Assembly (NCBI RefSeq): GCF_026011735.1
Contig: NZ_BRVN01000018.1
Location: 1-61,549, forward strand
Length of the DNA: 61,549 nt
Origin: Dietzia sp. NCCP-2495
Lineage (GTDB): Bacteria; Actinomycetota; Actinomycetes; Mycobacteriales; Mycobacteriaceae
Direction: 5' to 3'
In this document: positions 1-7,682 of the stretch, in pieces
Position numbering within the stretch: the first letter of the stretch is position 1
Layout of the letters: every line of letters begins with the position of its first letter
Notes under the pieces: model-generated
What the model was told of the DNA's origin: nothing
What the model saw: only the letters and a program-made list of their open reading frames with translations
Databases searched by the model: none
Position numbers and translations under genes: made by a program

Positions 1-29
1 AGACAGAGGCACCCCCAGGGCTACCCCGC

Positions 30-58
30 AATCTAATTGCGCAACCTAGTTGTACACT
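30..58 (+). promoter_or_regulatory. Leaderless promoter with candidate MarR operator
   Basis: A -10 box TACACT (53-58) ends 7 nt before the ATG at 66, the spacing typical of leaderless actinobacterial transcripts. The perfect palindrome TTGCGCAA (37-44) lies between where the -35 and -10 would be, a good place for the MarR protein encoded just downstream to repress its own promoter. The operator role is inferred. Confidence 0.5.
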
Positions 59-65
59 TTGGTCG

Positions 66-527
66 ATGACTGGCACCTGCACGGAACCCGACCTCAGCCC
101 CGACGCGCTCGCCTCCGCCCTCCGCGAGGCCCTGCGTCCGCTGTGGCGACGGTTCAAGGAACACCGCACCCTCTCCCAGGGCAAAGTCGGCATCCTCGCC
201 CACCTCGACACCCGCGGCCCGCTCGCCGCCTCAGACCTGGCGATCCTGGAACGGATCAGCCACCAGGCAGTGGCCAACGCCGTCCGCGAACTCGAGACGA
301 TGGGCCTGGTCTCGCGCAGTCCGGACCCCGACGACCGGCGCCGCACCCTGGTCCGGCTCACCGACGCCGGCCGCGACCGGCTCCACGCCGAACGCACGGC
401 GGGCCAGAACTGGCTCACCCACGCGATCGAGCACCACCTCGACGAGGCCGAGCGCAGCGCCCTCGCCGCCGCCGTGCCACTGCTCGACCGACTGAACCAC
501 GACACCACCGGCGAGGTGCGCCCATGA
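66..527 (+). CDS. MarR family transcriptional regulator
   Basis: A 153-aa MarR-type winged-helix regulator. The helix-turn-helix lies at about residues 50-80 and is followed by the family's wing signature (DPDDRRRTLVRLTDAG). These proteins act as cytoplasmic dimers and usually repress an adjacent transporter until a small aromatic or toxic ligand releases them. The ATG at 66 was chosen because a -10 box sits 7 nt upstream and no ribosome site is needed. The stop overlaps the start of the following MFS gene (ATGA), so the two are co-translated and the regulator most likely controls that exporter and itself. Confidence 0.88.
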   Translation: MTGTCTEPDLSPDALASALREALRPLWRRFKEHRTLSQGKVGILAHLDTRGPLAASDLAILERISHQAVANAVRELETMGLVSRSPDPDDRRRTLVRLTDAGRDRLHAERTAGQNWLTHAIEHHLDEAERSALAAAVPLLDRLNHDTTGEVRP

Positions 528-1936
528 CCCGCACCGACCGCGCCGCCGCGCCCCGCTGGTTCGTCCAGGGCCTGATCTACGCGGCCCTGACCAGCTCGAT
601 CGTCAGCTCCCTGGGCATGCTTCTCGTGCCGTCGGTCGCCACGGAGTTCGGTGTCACCGTCAGTACCGCCCAGTGGATGCTCACCATCAACCTCCTGGTC
701 GGTGCCGTGGCCACGCCCATCATGGGTCGCCTCGCCGACGGCCCACACACGCGGCGCCTGCTCCTGATCAGCCTCAGTGTGATCTTCGTGGGATCCCTCG
801 TCGCCGCGACCGCCCCGAACTTCGCGGTGTTCCTCCTCGGCCGCGGCCTCCAGGGGCTGCTCTACGGGACGGTCCCGGTCACCATCGCGCTGGCCCGCCG
901 CCACCTGACCTACACCCAGTCCCAGCCGGCGATCTCCACCCTGTCGGTGACCGTCTCGGTGGGGATGGGCCTGGGGTATCCGCTCACCGGCATCCTGGCC
1001 GCGATGTTCGATCTCCGCGCGGCGTTCGCGTTCGCGGCGGTCTTCGTGGCCACGGCGGCCGTGGCCGTGTGGAAACTCGTCCCCGCGGGTCCGGATCCGT
1101 TGGCGCCCCGGGTGCCGTTCGACGTGGGCGGCGCCGCGCTGCTGGGCGTGGGCCTGGCCGCTCTACTCCTGTGGATCTCGGAGGCCCAGACCTGGGGCTG
1201 GACCTCGCTCACGGCGATCCTCACGCTCGTCGTGGCCGTGTTCTCGCTCATCAACTGGGCGGTCCACAGCGTCCACACCCTGCATCCCCTGGTGAACCTG
1301 CGGGTGATCCGCACGCCGGAGGTCCTGCTCGCCAACGCGACGGCGATCGGGCTCGGCACCTCGATGTACATCGGTCTGTCCATCGCGTCGCTCGTGGCCC
1401 AGGCACCGTCCGCGACCGGGTTCGGTCTCGCGGTGCCGTTGATGTGGGCCGGCTTCATGATGGCGCCGCTGTCCATGGGTAGTCTCGCCGCCAACCGTGC
1501 GGTCCGCGCCCTGTCCACGCGCGTGGACATGGCAATGTTCCTGCCGGTCGGCGCGGCGGTGATGACCGTGGCGTCGGTGCTCCTGTGGCTGACCCACAGC
1601 AATTTCTGGACGCTCGCGGTGGGCATGTTCCTGTTCGGCGTGGGAATCGGGTCGGGGTACGCCGCCATGCCGGCGCTCATCGCGCGCAGCGTCGCCGTGG
1701 AGCAGTTGGGCAGTGCGGTGAGCTTCAACCAGGTGCTGCGCACGGTGGGTGGCGCGGTGGGTGCCGCGGTGTCCGCCGCCGTGCTGGCGGCGCACCCGTC
1801 GGAGACGGCCCTGGGGGCGGCCTACTCGACCGACGCGGGTATCACCATGGCCTTCGGCGTGGGTGTCGTGTGTTGCGCGGCCGTGTTGGTGGCGCTGGTG
1901 GTGCACGCGGTAACGACCCGCGGCGCGAAGAATTAA
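524..1936 (+). CDS. MFS drug-efflux transporter (DHA2-like)
   Basis: A 470-aa major facilitator superfamily permease of the inner membrane, with 12-14 hydrophobic segments and the loop-2/3 motif GRLADGPHTRR (motif A) near residue 70. It is probably a proton-driven multidrug or solute exporter; the substrate cannot be read from sequence. The start ATG overlaps the stop of the MarR gene by 4 nt, and a longer in-frame reading from position 50 is only the antisense-like extension through marR. The pairing with MarR suggests ligand-induced efflux. Confidence 0.85.
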   Translation: MTRTDRAAAPRWFVQGLIYAALTSSIVSSLGMLLVPSVATEFGVTVSTAQWMLTINLLVGAVATPIMGRLADGPHTRRLLLISLSVIFVGSLVAATAPNFAVFLLGRGLQGLLYGTVPVTIALARRHLTYTQSQPAISTLSVTVSVGMGLGYPLTGILAAMFDLRAAFAFAAVFVATAAVAVWKLVPAGPDPLAPRVPFDVGGAALLGVGLAALLLWISEAQTWGWTSLTAILTLVVAVFSLINWAVHSVHTLHPLVNLRVIRTPEVLLANATAIGLGTSMYIGLSIASLVAQAPSATGFGLAVPLMWAGFMMAPLSMGSLAANRAVRALSTRVDMAMFLPVGAAVMTVASVLLWLTHSNFWTLAVGMFLFGVGIGSGYAAMPALIARSVAVEQLGSAVSFNQVLRTVGGAVGAAVSAAVLAAHPSETALGAAYSTDAGITMAFGVGVVCCAAVLVALVVHAVTTRGAKN

Positions 1937-1998
1937 CCGCCGCAGTCCTCACCGCTGTGCGAGGAGAAATGACCGATGCCGTTCTCGCCGCCGGGAAC

Positions 1999-2010
1999 GA
2001 CGACGACAAC
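1999..2010 (+). repeat. Copy of dispersed 12-mer GACGACGACAAC
   Basis: This intergenic 12-mer lies between the MFS and lysoplasmalogenase genes. Further exact copies are at 3057-3080 (two in tandem, - strand), 5338-5349 (-), 13462-13473 (-), 30123-30134 (-) and 36804-36815 (+). Near copies are at about 16046 (+) and 54505 (-). In genes it reads as Thr-rich or Asp-Asp-Asn-rich tracts at or near protein ends. Confidence 0.6.
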
Positions 2011-2051
2011 GACCGCGTCCACCCGCACGTGAGGCGGCTACCGTAGCGCGC

Positions 2052-2711
2052 ATGCGCGCTGTGAGCTGGCTGCCCGTCGCAGCTGTGACCCTGATCCACC
2101 TGATCGCCCTCGTGACTGGGGCCGACGCCCTGGCCGACTGGACCCAGTTTCTGCTCATGCCCGCGCTCGCGGTGGTGCTGCTGGTGCTTCCGCGGTCGGA
2201 CCGGGGACCGGCGTGGCCGTGGGCGCTCGGTGCGTTGGCCGGCAGTTGGGTCGGCGATTCGCTACCGAAGGTGATGCCGGAGGACCTGCAGTTCATCGCC
2301 ATGGTCGGCGGCTTCGCGGTGGCGCAGGCCCTGTGGATCGTGGCGTTCACCCGGACGCCTCGGCACCGACCGCCCCTGGCGTGGGTGCTGCTGCTCGTGG
2401 TGGTGGCGATCGCCCTCCTCGCGGTGACCGTTCCGTCCGCCGGAGTCCTGGCACCCGCCGTGGTGGTCTACGGGCTGCTCCTGCTCGCGGTGGCCTACCT
2501 CGCGGCGGGCCACGGCCTCGTGGGCGGCCTGGGCGGCGCACTGTTCGTGGCCTCGGACGGCCTCATCGCCCTGGGCGCCTTCCGGCCCGAGCTCGTGGAC
2601 TGGTCCCACCGCGGCCTCGTGGTGATGGCCACCTATGTGGCGGCGCAGGCCCTGTTCGTCGCGGTGATCCTCCGCGCCCGCCCGAGCCGCGCCGTCGCCC
2701 TCACCAGGTGA
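2052..2711 (+). CDS. YhhN family protein (putative lysoplasmalogenase)
   Basis: A 219-aa, almost wholly hydrophobic protein with about seven to eight transmembrane helices, matching the YhhN/TMEM86 family. Known members hydrolyse the vinyl-ether bond of lysoplasmalogens; many bacterial members have no tested function. Conserved polar residues sit in WVGDSLPK and FVASDGLIAL. TACCGT (2039-2044) lies 7 nt before the ATG and fits a leaderless start. It converges on the alpha/beta hydrolase; its last codons and stop lie in a 16-bp direct repeat. Confidence 0.75.
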   Translation: MRAVSWLPVAAVTLIHLIALVTGADALADWTQFLLMPALAVVLLVLPRSDRGPAWPWALGALAGSWVGDSLPKVMPEDLQFIAMVGGFAVAQALWIVAFTRTPRHRPPLAWVLLLVVVAIALLAVTVPSAGVLAPAVVVYGLLLLAVAYLAAGHGLVGGLGGALFVASDGLIALGAFRPELVDWSHRGLVVMATYVAAQALFVAVILRARPSRAVALTR

Positions 2712-2750
2712 TGCGCTCGAGTTACGCCGCCGGTCTCACCAGGTGATGCG
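2700..2750. repeat. 16-bp perfect direct repeat at convergent stops
   Basis: CTCACCAGGTGATGCG occurs at 2700-2715 and 2735-2750, a period of 35 bp. The first copy contains the stop codon of the lysoplasmalogenase gene and the second contains the stop of the oppositely oriented hydrolase. The 19 bp between them show no gene or hairpin. Confidence 0.8.
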
Positions 2751-4190
2751 TTCCGGGCGGGCGTCGGCGAGGATCTCCTCTCGGTCCTCGGCCAGCAGGA
2801 ACCCCTCGGCGATGAGGCGGTCCGTGGCCTCGGCGTAGGCGGCCAGGTACTCCTCGCGGCTGCGCCACCGGCCCCGAAGCACCTCGTCATCCACGGCGAC
2901 CGTCCGACCGAGCAGCATGCACATCGGCGGCGCCTCCGGGTGGACATCTCCCGTCAGGTGCTCGACCGGCGCCTCCACGATCGGGGTCCGCACGCCGCCC
3001 CGGCGATTGCCGCACTCGTCGGGGGAGGCACTGCTACCGGCAGGTGGGCGGCCGGCGTTGTCGTCGTCGTTGTCGTCGTCCATCTCGATCGGTGGTGCGG
3101 CCGGCGGGCGCGCTCCCCCGCCCGCCCACGTGATCAGGTGGCTCAGCCCTGCCCGCAGGACGAACACCTGCTGACCACTGTTGACCGGGCCCTGGCAGTC
3201 GACGAACCGCGTGAAACGGCCCAGCTGGAAGGCGTCCGCGTGCGCCTGCCCCGCGATCTCCCACGTGGTGATCCACTCCGAATCCGGTTGCCGGGCAGGC
3301 AGAGCAGCGAGCAGACCGGTGAGATCGCCCTCGGCCTGCACGACCAGCACCGGAACGCCCACGTCCTCACGCAGGCGCGCCGGCCCCACCCCGAGCGACG
3401 ACCGGATGTCCGCGCCCCGGCCGCGATCGTCGAACGGCAGGAAGCCGGCTCCCCTGCTGTGGAGGAGGAACGCGTCGAACACCCCGGCGCCGGGATTCAC
3501 GCCGGCATGTACCCCGTTGATGTAGGACGTCAGCGCGTAGGCCGACTGCGACTCCCCCACCGCGATCACCGTCTCCGGCCGCAGGTCACCGATCGGTCCG
3601 GTCGGCTCACCGTCGGCATCGACGGGTTCCTGCGCGTAGCGTCCGACCTGCGTGACGATGTCGTACGCGTACGCGTCGCCCGGGTGGTGCAGATCGCCAT
3701 ACCGCTGCGGCGACGCTTGGCGCATGCCCTGGGTCTGGCCGCCCATCGCCACCGCGGCCTCTCCACCGGCCACCCCGATGTACTGCGCGGACACCCCGAC
3801 CCACACGTGCCCGGCACGCAGGATCTCGCCTGAGAGGTAGGTCCAGTCCGGAGCCGCGTCCTGGCCGCCACTGACGTTGAGCCACTCCACCAGCACCACC
3901 CCGCTGAACCGGGCCGGATCGGCCGGGCGGCGAACGAGTACGCGGGTCGCATACGGCGCGGAATCGGCAACGGTGAGCTCGAAGCGCCCGTCACCCGGCG
4001 TGGCAGCCACGTCGAACGAGGCCGCCTCGCCGGAGACCACCCACTCGGATTCCACGAACCCCGCCGCGGCCAGGTCGACCGGCTTACGCCCGGACATGGG
4101 CGGGAAGGAACGACCTTCGCTGAGCTCGGCGAACGTGGCCCGCGCGGTGGCGGCTGCTGCTGCACGAGTGGGCTGCGCGGGATCAGTCAT
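2736..4190 (-). CDS. Alpha/beta hydrolase domain-containing protein
   Basis: A 484-aa protein of the large alpha/beta hydrolase group with nucleophile elbow GESQSA (about residue 213) and a late His in GQAHADAF. Family members are esterase-like enzymes of unknown substrate. No signal peptide is seen, so it is probably cytoplasmic. About residue 370 carries an acidic insert MDDDNDDDN, encoded by two exact tandem copies of the dispersed 12-mer at 3057-3080. The start at 4190 is preferred over 4199 because GATAAT lies exactly 7 nt upstream. The C-terminal 60 residues are helical and charged. Confidence 0.78.
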   Translation of the reverse strand: MTDPAQPTRAAAAATARATFAELSEGRSFPPMSGRKPVDLAAAGFVESEWVVSGEAASFDVAATPGDGRFELTVADSAPYATRVLVRRPADPARFSGVVLVEWLNVSGGQDAAPDWTYLSGEILRAGHVWVGVSAQYIGVAGGEAAVAMGGQTQGMRQASPQRYGDLHHPGDAYAYDIVTQVGRYAQEPVDADGEPTGPIGDLRPETVIAVGESQSAYALTSYINGVHAGVNPGAGVFDAFLLHSRGAGFLPFDDRGRGADIRSSLGVGPARLREDVGVPVLVVQAEGDLTGLLAALPARQPDSEWITTWEIAGQAHADAFQLGRFTRFVDCQGPVNSGQQVFVLRAGLSHLITWAGGGARPPAAPPIEMDDDNDDDNAGRPPAGSSASPDECGNRRGGVRTPIVEAPVEHLTGDVHPEAPPMCMLLGRTVAVDDEVLRGRWRSREEYLAAYAEATDRLIAEGFLLAEDREEILADARPERITW

Positions 4191-4197
4191 GGCGCCC

Positions 4198-4203
4198 ATT
4201 ATC
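4198..4203 (-). promoter_or_regulatory. -10 box for leaderless hydrolase transcript
   Basis: On the minus strand GATAAT is followed by GGGCGCC and then ATG at 4190. The same 14-nt core (AATGGGCGCCATGA) recurs at the TetR gene start at 57284. No convincing -35 element is seen. Confidence 0.6.
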
Positions 4204-4245
4204 GCCCGACGTGGGCGAGGTCGGGACTCGAACGCCGCGGGCGGC

Positions 4246-5085
4246 TCACCAGCTGTCGAGGAAGATGTCCAGTTCGAGCTGCTCCTTCTCCCCGCCGTAC
4301 GGCGACAGGTCGGTGATGCCGGCCTCGGCCAGCACCTCGTCGTCGATGAAGAAGTTGCCGGTGCACTCTCCGGGATCGCGGGTGAGGATCTCGTGCGCCG
4401 CGTCCGCCATGATCTCCGGCGTCCGGCTGCGGGCGACCATCTCCTCGCCGCCCAGGAGGTTGGCGACGGCGGCCGTGGCGATCGTGGTGCGGGGCCACAA
4501 GCTGTTAGCCGCGATGGACTTGCCCTTGAGCTCCTCGGACAGACCGAGCGTCACCAGGCTCATGCCGTACTTGGCGATGGTGTAGCCGAGGAAGCTCCCG
4601 GCCCACTTGGGGTTGAGGTTGAGCGGCGGGGAGAGTGTGAGGACGTGCGCGGCCTCGGACTTCTCCAGGTGCGGAAGCGCCGTCTTGGCGAGCAGGAACG
4701 AGCCCCGGCAGTTGATGTCCTGCATGAGGTCGTACTTCTTCATGTCCAGGCTCGGGGTGGGCGACAGGTCGATAGCGCTGGCGTTGTTGACGACGATGTC
4801 GATCCCGCCGAACTCCGCAACGGTCTTCTCCACGGCCTCGGCCACCGAGTTCTCGTCGCGGACATCCCCCACCACCGCCAAGGCGCGGCCGCCGGCCGAC
4901 TCGATCTCGGCAGCGGCCGTATGGACGGTGCCCTCGAGCTTGGGGTGTGGCTTGTCGGTCTTGGCGAGCATCGCCACGTTCGCGCCGTCACGGGCGGCGC
5001 GCAGCGCGATGGCCAGGCCAATGCCGCGGCTGCCTCCCGACATGAGCAGGGTGCGCCCGGCGAGGGAGCGGGTGGAGTCGGTCAT
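4246..5085 (-). CDS. HSDL2-like short-chain dehydrogenase/reductase
   Basis: A 279-aa NAD(P)-binding Rossmann oxidoreductase. The cofactor loop GGSRGIG is at about residue 17, NNASA near 98, and the active-site YTIAK near 170. The segment LSPPLNLNPKW before the catalytic Tyr is the signature of the HSDL2-like subgroup (a peroxisomal SDR in animals, lipid-linked in actinobacteria). The substrate is unknown. The ATG at 5085 follows a purine-rich stretch (GAAAGG) about 7 nt upstream. It is a monocistron; the neighbouring gene starts at 4190, about 55 bp beyond its stop, in the same direction. Confidence 0.85.
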   Translation of the reverse strand: MTDSTRSLAGRTLLMSGGSRGIGLAIALRAARDGANVAMLAKTDKPHPKLEGTVHTAAAEIESAGGRALAVVGDVRDENSVAEAVEKTVAEFGGIDIVVNNASAIDLSPTPSLDMKKYDLMQDINCRGSFLLAKTALPHLEKSEAAHVLTLSPPLNLNPKWAGSFLGYTIAKYGMSLVTLGLSEELKGKSIAANSLWPRTTIATAAVANLLGGEEMVARSRTPEIMADAAHEILTRDPGECTGNFFIDDEVLAEAGITDLSPYGGEKEQLELDIFLDSW

Positions 5086-5258
5086 CGTGTGAGCCTTTCG
5101 TCGGTCGGTGCGTCTGGTCCGGGCCTTGACGTCCTCACGCATCCGTTCACCGTCGCGGGAGGGGCAGGGCGTGAGATCAACGGTGGACCGATGTCAGGCC
5201 ACCCGGGAACCCACATCGAGTTCTGCCATGGCGCGACTGTAGCCACAGACACGAAAAC

Positions 5259-5280
5259 AATCAAGCAAAACTGCTTGTTT
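5259..5280 (-). terminator. Hairpin with T-rich tail, possible intrinsic terminator
   Basis: On the minus strand CAAGCA-GTTT-TGCTTG forms a 6-bp stem followed by ATTGTTTTC, directly after the stop of the 5280-6038 gene. It resembles an intrinsic terminator, which is rare in high-GC actinobacteria. The same palindrome (CAAG...CTTG halves) could instead be a TetR-type operator for the SDR gene starting at 5085. Confidence 0.45.
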
Positions 5281-6038
5281 CAAACGCCCTGTCGGGCCGC
5301 GCCCGCGACCGCCAACGCGCCGGGCGTGGGGACGGTGGTTGTCGTCGTCGCCATCTCCACGCTCGTAGTCGGGGGATCTGACGGCGACGGGGGCAACGAC
5401 AGCGACACCCCGTTCGACTCCGACGGCGACGGCGCCACGCCCGACGTCCCGACCGGAGGCGTCGCGGACGGCCCCGTGCCCGGGGGACGCCTGTCGGAGG
5501 TGACGGGATTCAGGGCCGGACAGTTCGACAGGTGTTTGTCGGCCATCCACGCTGGCGCGCCCCTGGCGATGGCCTCGTCGGGGCAGGTGAACAGGTACAT
5601 CGAGATGCTGCGTTCGTTGCGCCAGCGGCCGTCGCGGAACGAGACCCAGTACGGGTCGCCGGAGTGCTCGCTGGCCATCACCGCCCAGCCCCCGACACAG
5701 TCGACGATGCGCGAGCCGCTGCCCGGATACCCCAGATCGGCGTTGATCCGGCGGGCGTCGCACACGGCGCCGACGGTGCGGGCGGTAGTGCGGGCGGTCG
5801 AGGTGACCGCGGTGGAGGCGGCGTCCGTCGTGGAGGAACCGGACCGCGGCCGCGGAGCCGTACGCGAGGTGCTGCTCGTGGCGTCTCCCGCGACCGGCCC
5901 GGTCGCCGGCCTGTCGCCGAGACCGATGTCGCCGAGACGCAGGCCGATCGCCACGGCGACCCCGATCGCGAGCAGCGCCACCAGCACCACCACGGCCGCG
6001 GTCACGCGCCGCGGCCGGCCCTCGCCCGATCCGTCCAT
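5280..6038 (-). CDS. Membrane-anchored extracytoplasmic protein, unknown function
   Basis: A 252-aa protein I do not recognise. It has a short cytoplasmic Arg-rich start, one transmembrane helix (about residues 12-33), a Ser/Thr/Arg-rich linker, then a compact domain (about 85-170) with four Cys, and a Pro/Ser/Thr-rich tail ending in a poly-Thr tract encoded by the dispersed 12-mer at 5338-5349. The layout suggests an exported, wall-spanning protein anchored at its N-terminus. The following gene in the same direction ends at 6112 and encodes another exported protein; the two may work together, but that is only proximity. Confidence 0.6.
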   Translation of the reverse strand: MDGSGEGRPRRVTAAVVVLVALLAIGVAVAIGLRLGDIGLGDRPATGPVAGDATSSTSRTAPRPRSGSSTTDAASTAVTSTARTTARTVGAVCDARRINADLGYPGSGSRIVDCVGGWAVMASEHSGDPYWVSFRDGRWRNERSISMYLFTCPDEAIARGAPAWMADKHLSNCPALNPVTSDRRPPGTGPSATPPVGTSGVAPSPSESNGVSLSLPPSPSDPPTTSVEMATTTTTVPTPGALAVAGAARQGV

Positions 6039-6111
6039 GACGTCCGATCCACCCCTTCCGCGACGCGTGTCGCCCCGCCCCGCAGCCCCGCCGGCCCGCC
6101 GGCCCGCCGGG

Positions 6112-6612
6112 TCAGACGGTGATGCCGAACGGCAGCGGACCGATCGGGCTGGCGTCGCCGTCACCGGCGAAGGGGTTCCACACGTAGACGGTGGTCGCGT
6201 ACGTGGCCTCGGCATTGGGCTCGTCCTCGGCCGGCGGCTGCTGGATGCGCAGCGCGACGTGGAAGTCGCTGTGGCCGCCGAGCAGCACGCGGGGCGTGTC
6301 GCCGGGCTGCGTCGCGAGCTGCTCACCGTGGTGGTAGAGCAGGACCTTCGTGGGTGAGGTGAGAGTGCCGCCCTCGGTCTCGAGGAAGAGGTAGCCGAGG
6401 TTGCCGCACAGGTTCCCGTGCTCGCCGACGGTCCAGCCGGTGTCGGGGAAGGGGCCGGGGGTCTCCTCGGCGACCTGCTCGACGTCGACCTCGCACCCGG
6501 CCGGCGGGCCGCCGAGCGAGTCGGTGTTGATGGCGTTCGCGGTGGGCGCGACCGCGGCGACAAGGCCTGCAGCGCACGCCGTGGCGGTGAGTGTTCTGAC
6601 GGTCCGGGACAT
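6112..6612 (-). CDS. Secreted LppP/LprE-like protein
   Basis: A 166-aa protein with a clean signal peptide (MSRTVRTLTATACAAG, cleavage after ANA at about residue 27) and no lipobox Cys at the +1 position, so it is probably secreted. The mature part contains GYLFLETEGGTLTSPTKVLL and YHHGEQLATQPGDTPR, which resemble the LppP/LprE envelope family of mycobacteria; function there is unknown. Two Cys may form a disulfide. The start ATG at 6612 is preceded by GGACA about 8 nt upstream. It lies just upstream of, and in line with, the membrane-anchored gene. Confidence 0.55.
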   Translation of the reverse strand: MSRTVRTLTATACAAGLVAAVAPTANAINTDSLGGPPAGCEVDVEQVAEETPGPFPDTGWTVGEHGNLCGNLGYLFLETEGGTLTSPTKVLLYHHGEQLATQPGDTPRVLLGGHSDFHVALRIQQPPAEDEPNAEATYATTVYVWNPFAGDGDASPIGPLPFGITV

Positions 6613-6746
6613 GAGCGGTGTCCTTTCCAAACATTCCACAAAGACTCTCTGCCTTCACAGGTCATATCCCCCGTGGGCGCGATGGTGTTACCGGTCACAA
6701 TCAACGTGGTGTGTCCTGCATCTCACCGCGACGCCGGGCGTGGGTA

Positions 6747-6761
6747 CGGTGGATCCCACCG
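6747..6761. promoter_or_regulatory. Small palindrome upstream of thioesterase
   Basis: CGGTGG-ATC-CCACCG is a perfect 6-bp inverted repeat 50 nt before the thioesterase GTG, in the divergent region shared with the secreted protein. It could be a regulator site; no cognate regulator is adjacent. Confidence 0.3.
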
Positions 6762-6810
6762 GCGGACCGCCCTCCCTCGTCCTGTCCGCCGCCGCCAAGG
6801 AAGGTGCACC

Positions 6811-7635
6811 GTGTCCGATCCCTCCGCTTCCGATCGCTCCGTGTTCGACCAGGCCGTGGCGCTGGAGCACGCCGGCGGCGACTGGTATCACGGCCACACG
6901 CACGAGGCCTGGGCGAACATGGTCGGCCCGTTCGGCGGCAGCACGGCGGCGACCATGTTGAACGCGATCCTGCAGCACCCCAAGCGGCACGGCGACCCGC
7001 TGGCGTTGACGCTCAACTACGCGGGCCCGGTGGCGGACGGCCGATTCGATATCGAAGCCCGCCCCGTGCGGACGAACCGCTCGAACCAGCACTGGGTCCT
7101 CGAGATGCGGCAGGGTGACGAGGTGGTCACCACCGCCACCGCGCTGACGGGGCTGCGCCGCGAGACGTGGTCGGAGACCGAGGCCGCGCCGCCGGAGGTC
7201 CCGGCGCCGGAGGAGCTGCCGCGCGCGTCGGAGGACCGTGGGGTGCGGTGGATCTCCAACTACGACATGCGGTTCGTCACCGGTGGGTGGGATGACGTCG
7301 CCGAGGAGGGATCGGAGTCGTCGACGACGACGATGTGGATCCGCGACGCCCAGGAGCGCCCTCTCGACCATCTCGCTCTCACAGCTCTCGGGGATTCGTT
7401 CTTCCCCCGATCGTTCCTGCGGCTCGGTCGGCCGGTCCCCGCCGGGACGGTGACCCTGTCGGTCTATTACCTGGCCACCGCGGACGAGCTCGCGGCCCAC
7501 GGCACCGACTTCGTGCTGGGGAGCGTGCACTCGCACCGCTTCCACGGCAATTATCACGACGAGTCGGCGCGCCTGTGGTCCCGCGACGGGACGTTGTTGG
7601 CCGTGAGCAATCAGTTGATGTACTTCAAGTCCTGA
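6811..7635 (+). CDS. TesB-like acyl-CoA thioesterase
   Basis: A 274-aa double-hotdog acyl-CoA thioesterase (4HBT_3/TesB type). The N-terminal hotdog starts at WANMVGPFGGSTAATMLNA (about residues 30-48), and the second at about 150-270, ending GNYHDESARLWSRDGTLLAVSNQLMYFKS, the usual C-terminal pattern of the family. It would release free fatty acid from CoA in the cytoplasm. The GTG at 6811 has AAGGAAGG about 8 nt upstream. The AidB-like acyl-CoA dehydrogenase follows after 47 bp, so both probably belong to one fatty-acid operon. Confidence 0.82.
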   Translation: MSDPSASDRSVFDQAVALEHAGGDWYHGHTHEAWANMVGPFGGSTAATMLNAILQHPKRHGDPLALTLNYAGPVADGRFDIEARPVRTNRSNQHWVLEMRQGDEVVTTATALTGLRRETWSETEAAPPEVPAPEELPRASEDRGVRWISNYDMRFVTGGWDDVAEEGSESSTTTMWIRDAQERPLDHLALTALGDSFFPRSFLRLGRPVPAGTVTLSVYYLATADELAAHGTDFVLGSVHSHRFHGNYHDESARLWSRDGTLLAVSNQLMYFKS

Positions 7636-7682
7636 CCGCTCGGCCCGACCCCGCCAGTTCGACATGCGTAGAGAGGCATCCC

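Noticed and set aside
4212-4233. Minus-strand match to a tRNA T-arm (GTTCGAGTCCCGACC)
   Set aside because: The T-stem does not pair and no anticodon or acceptor half is present; it may be chance or an old integration scar.
3877-6357. An 826-residue plus-strand open frame opposite the hydrolase, SDR and exported-protein genes
   Set aside because: It has no recognisable domain, is Arg/Gly/Ala-rich and lies wholly antisense to well-supported genes, a normal effect of high GC.
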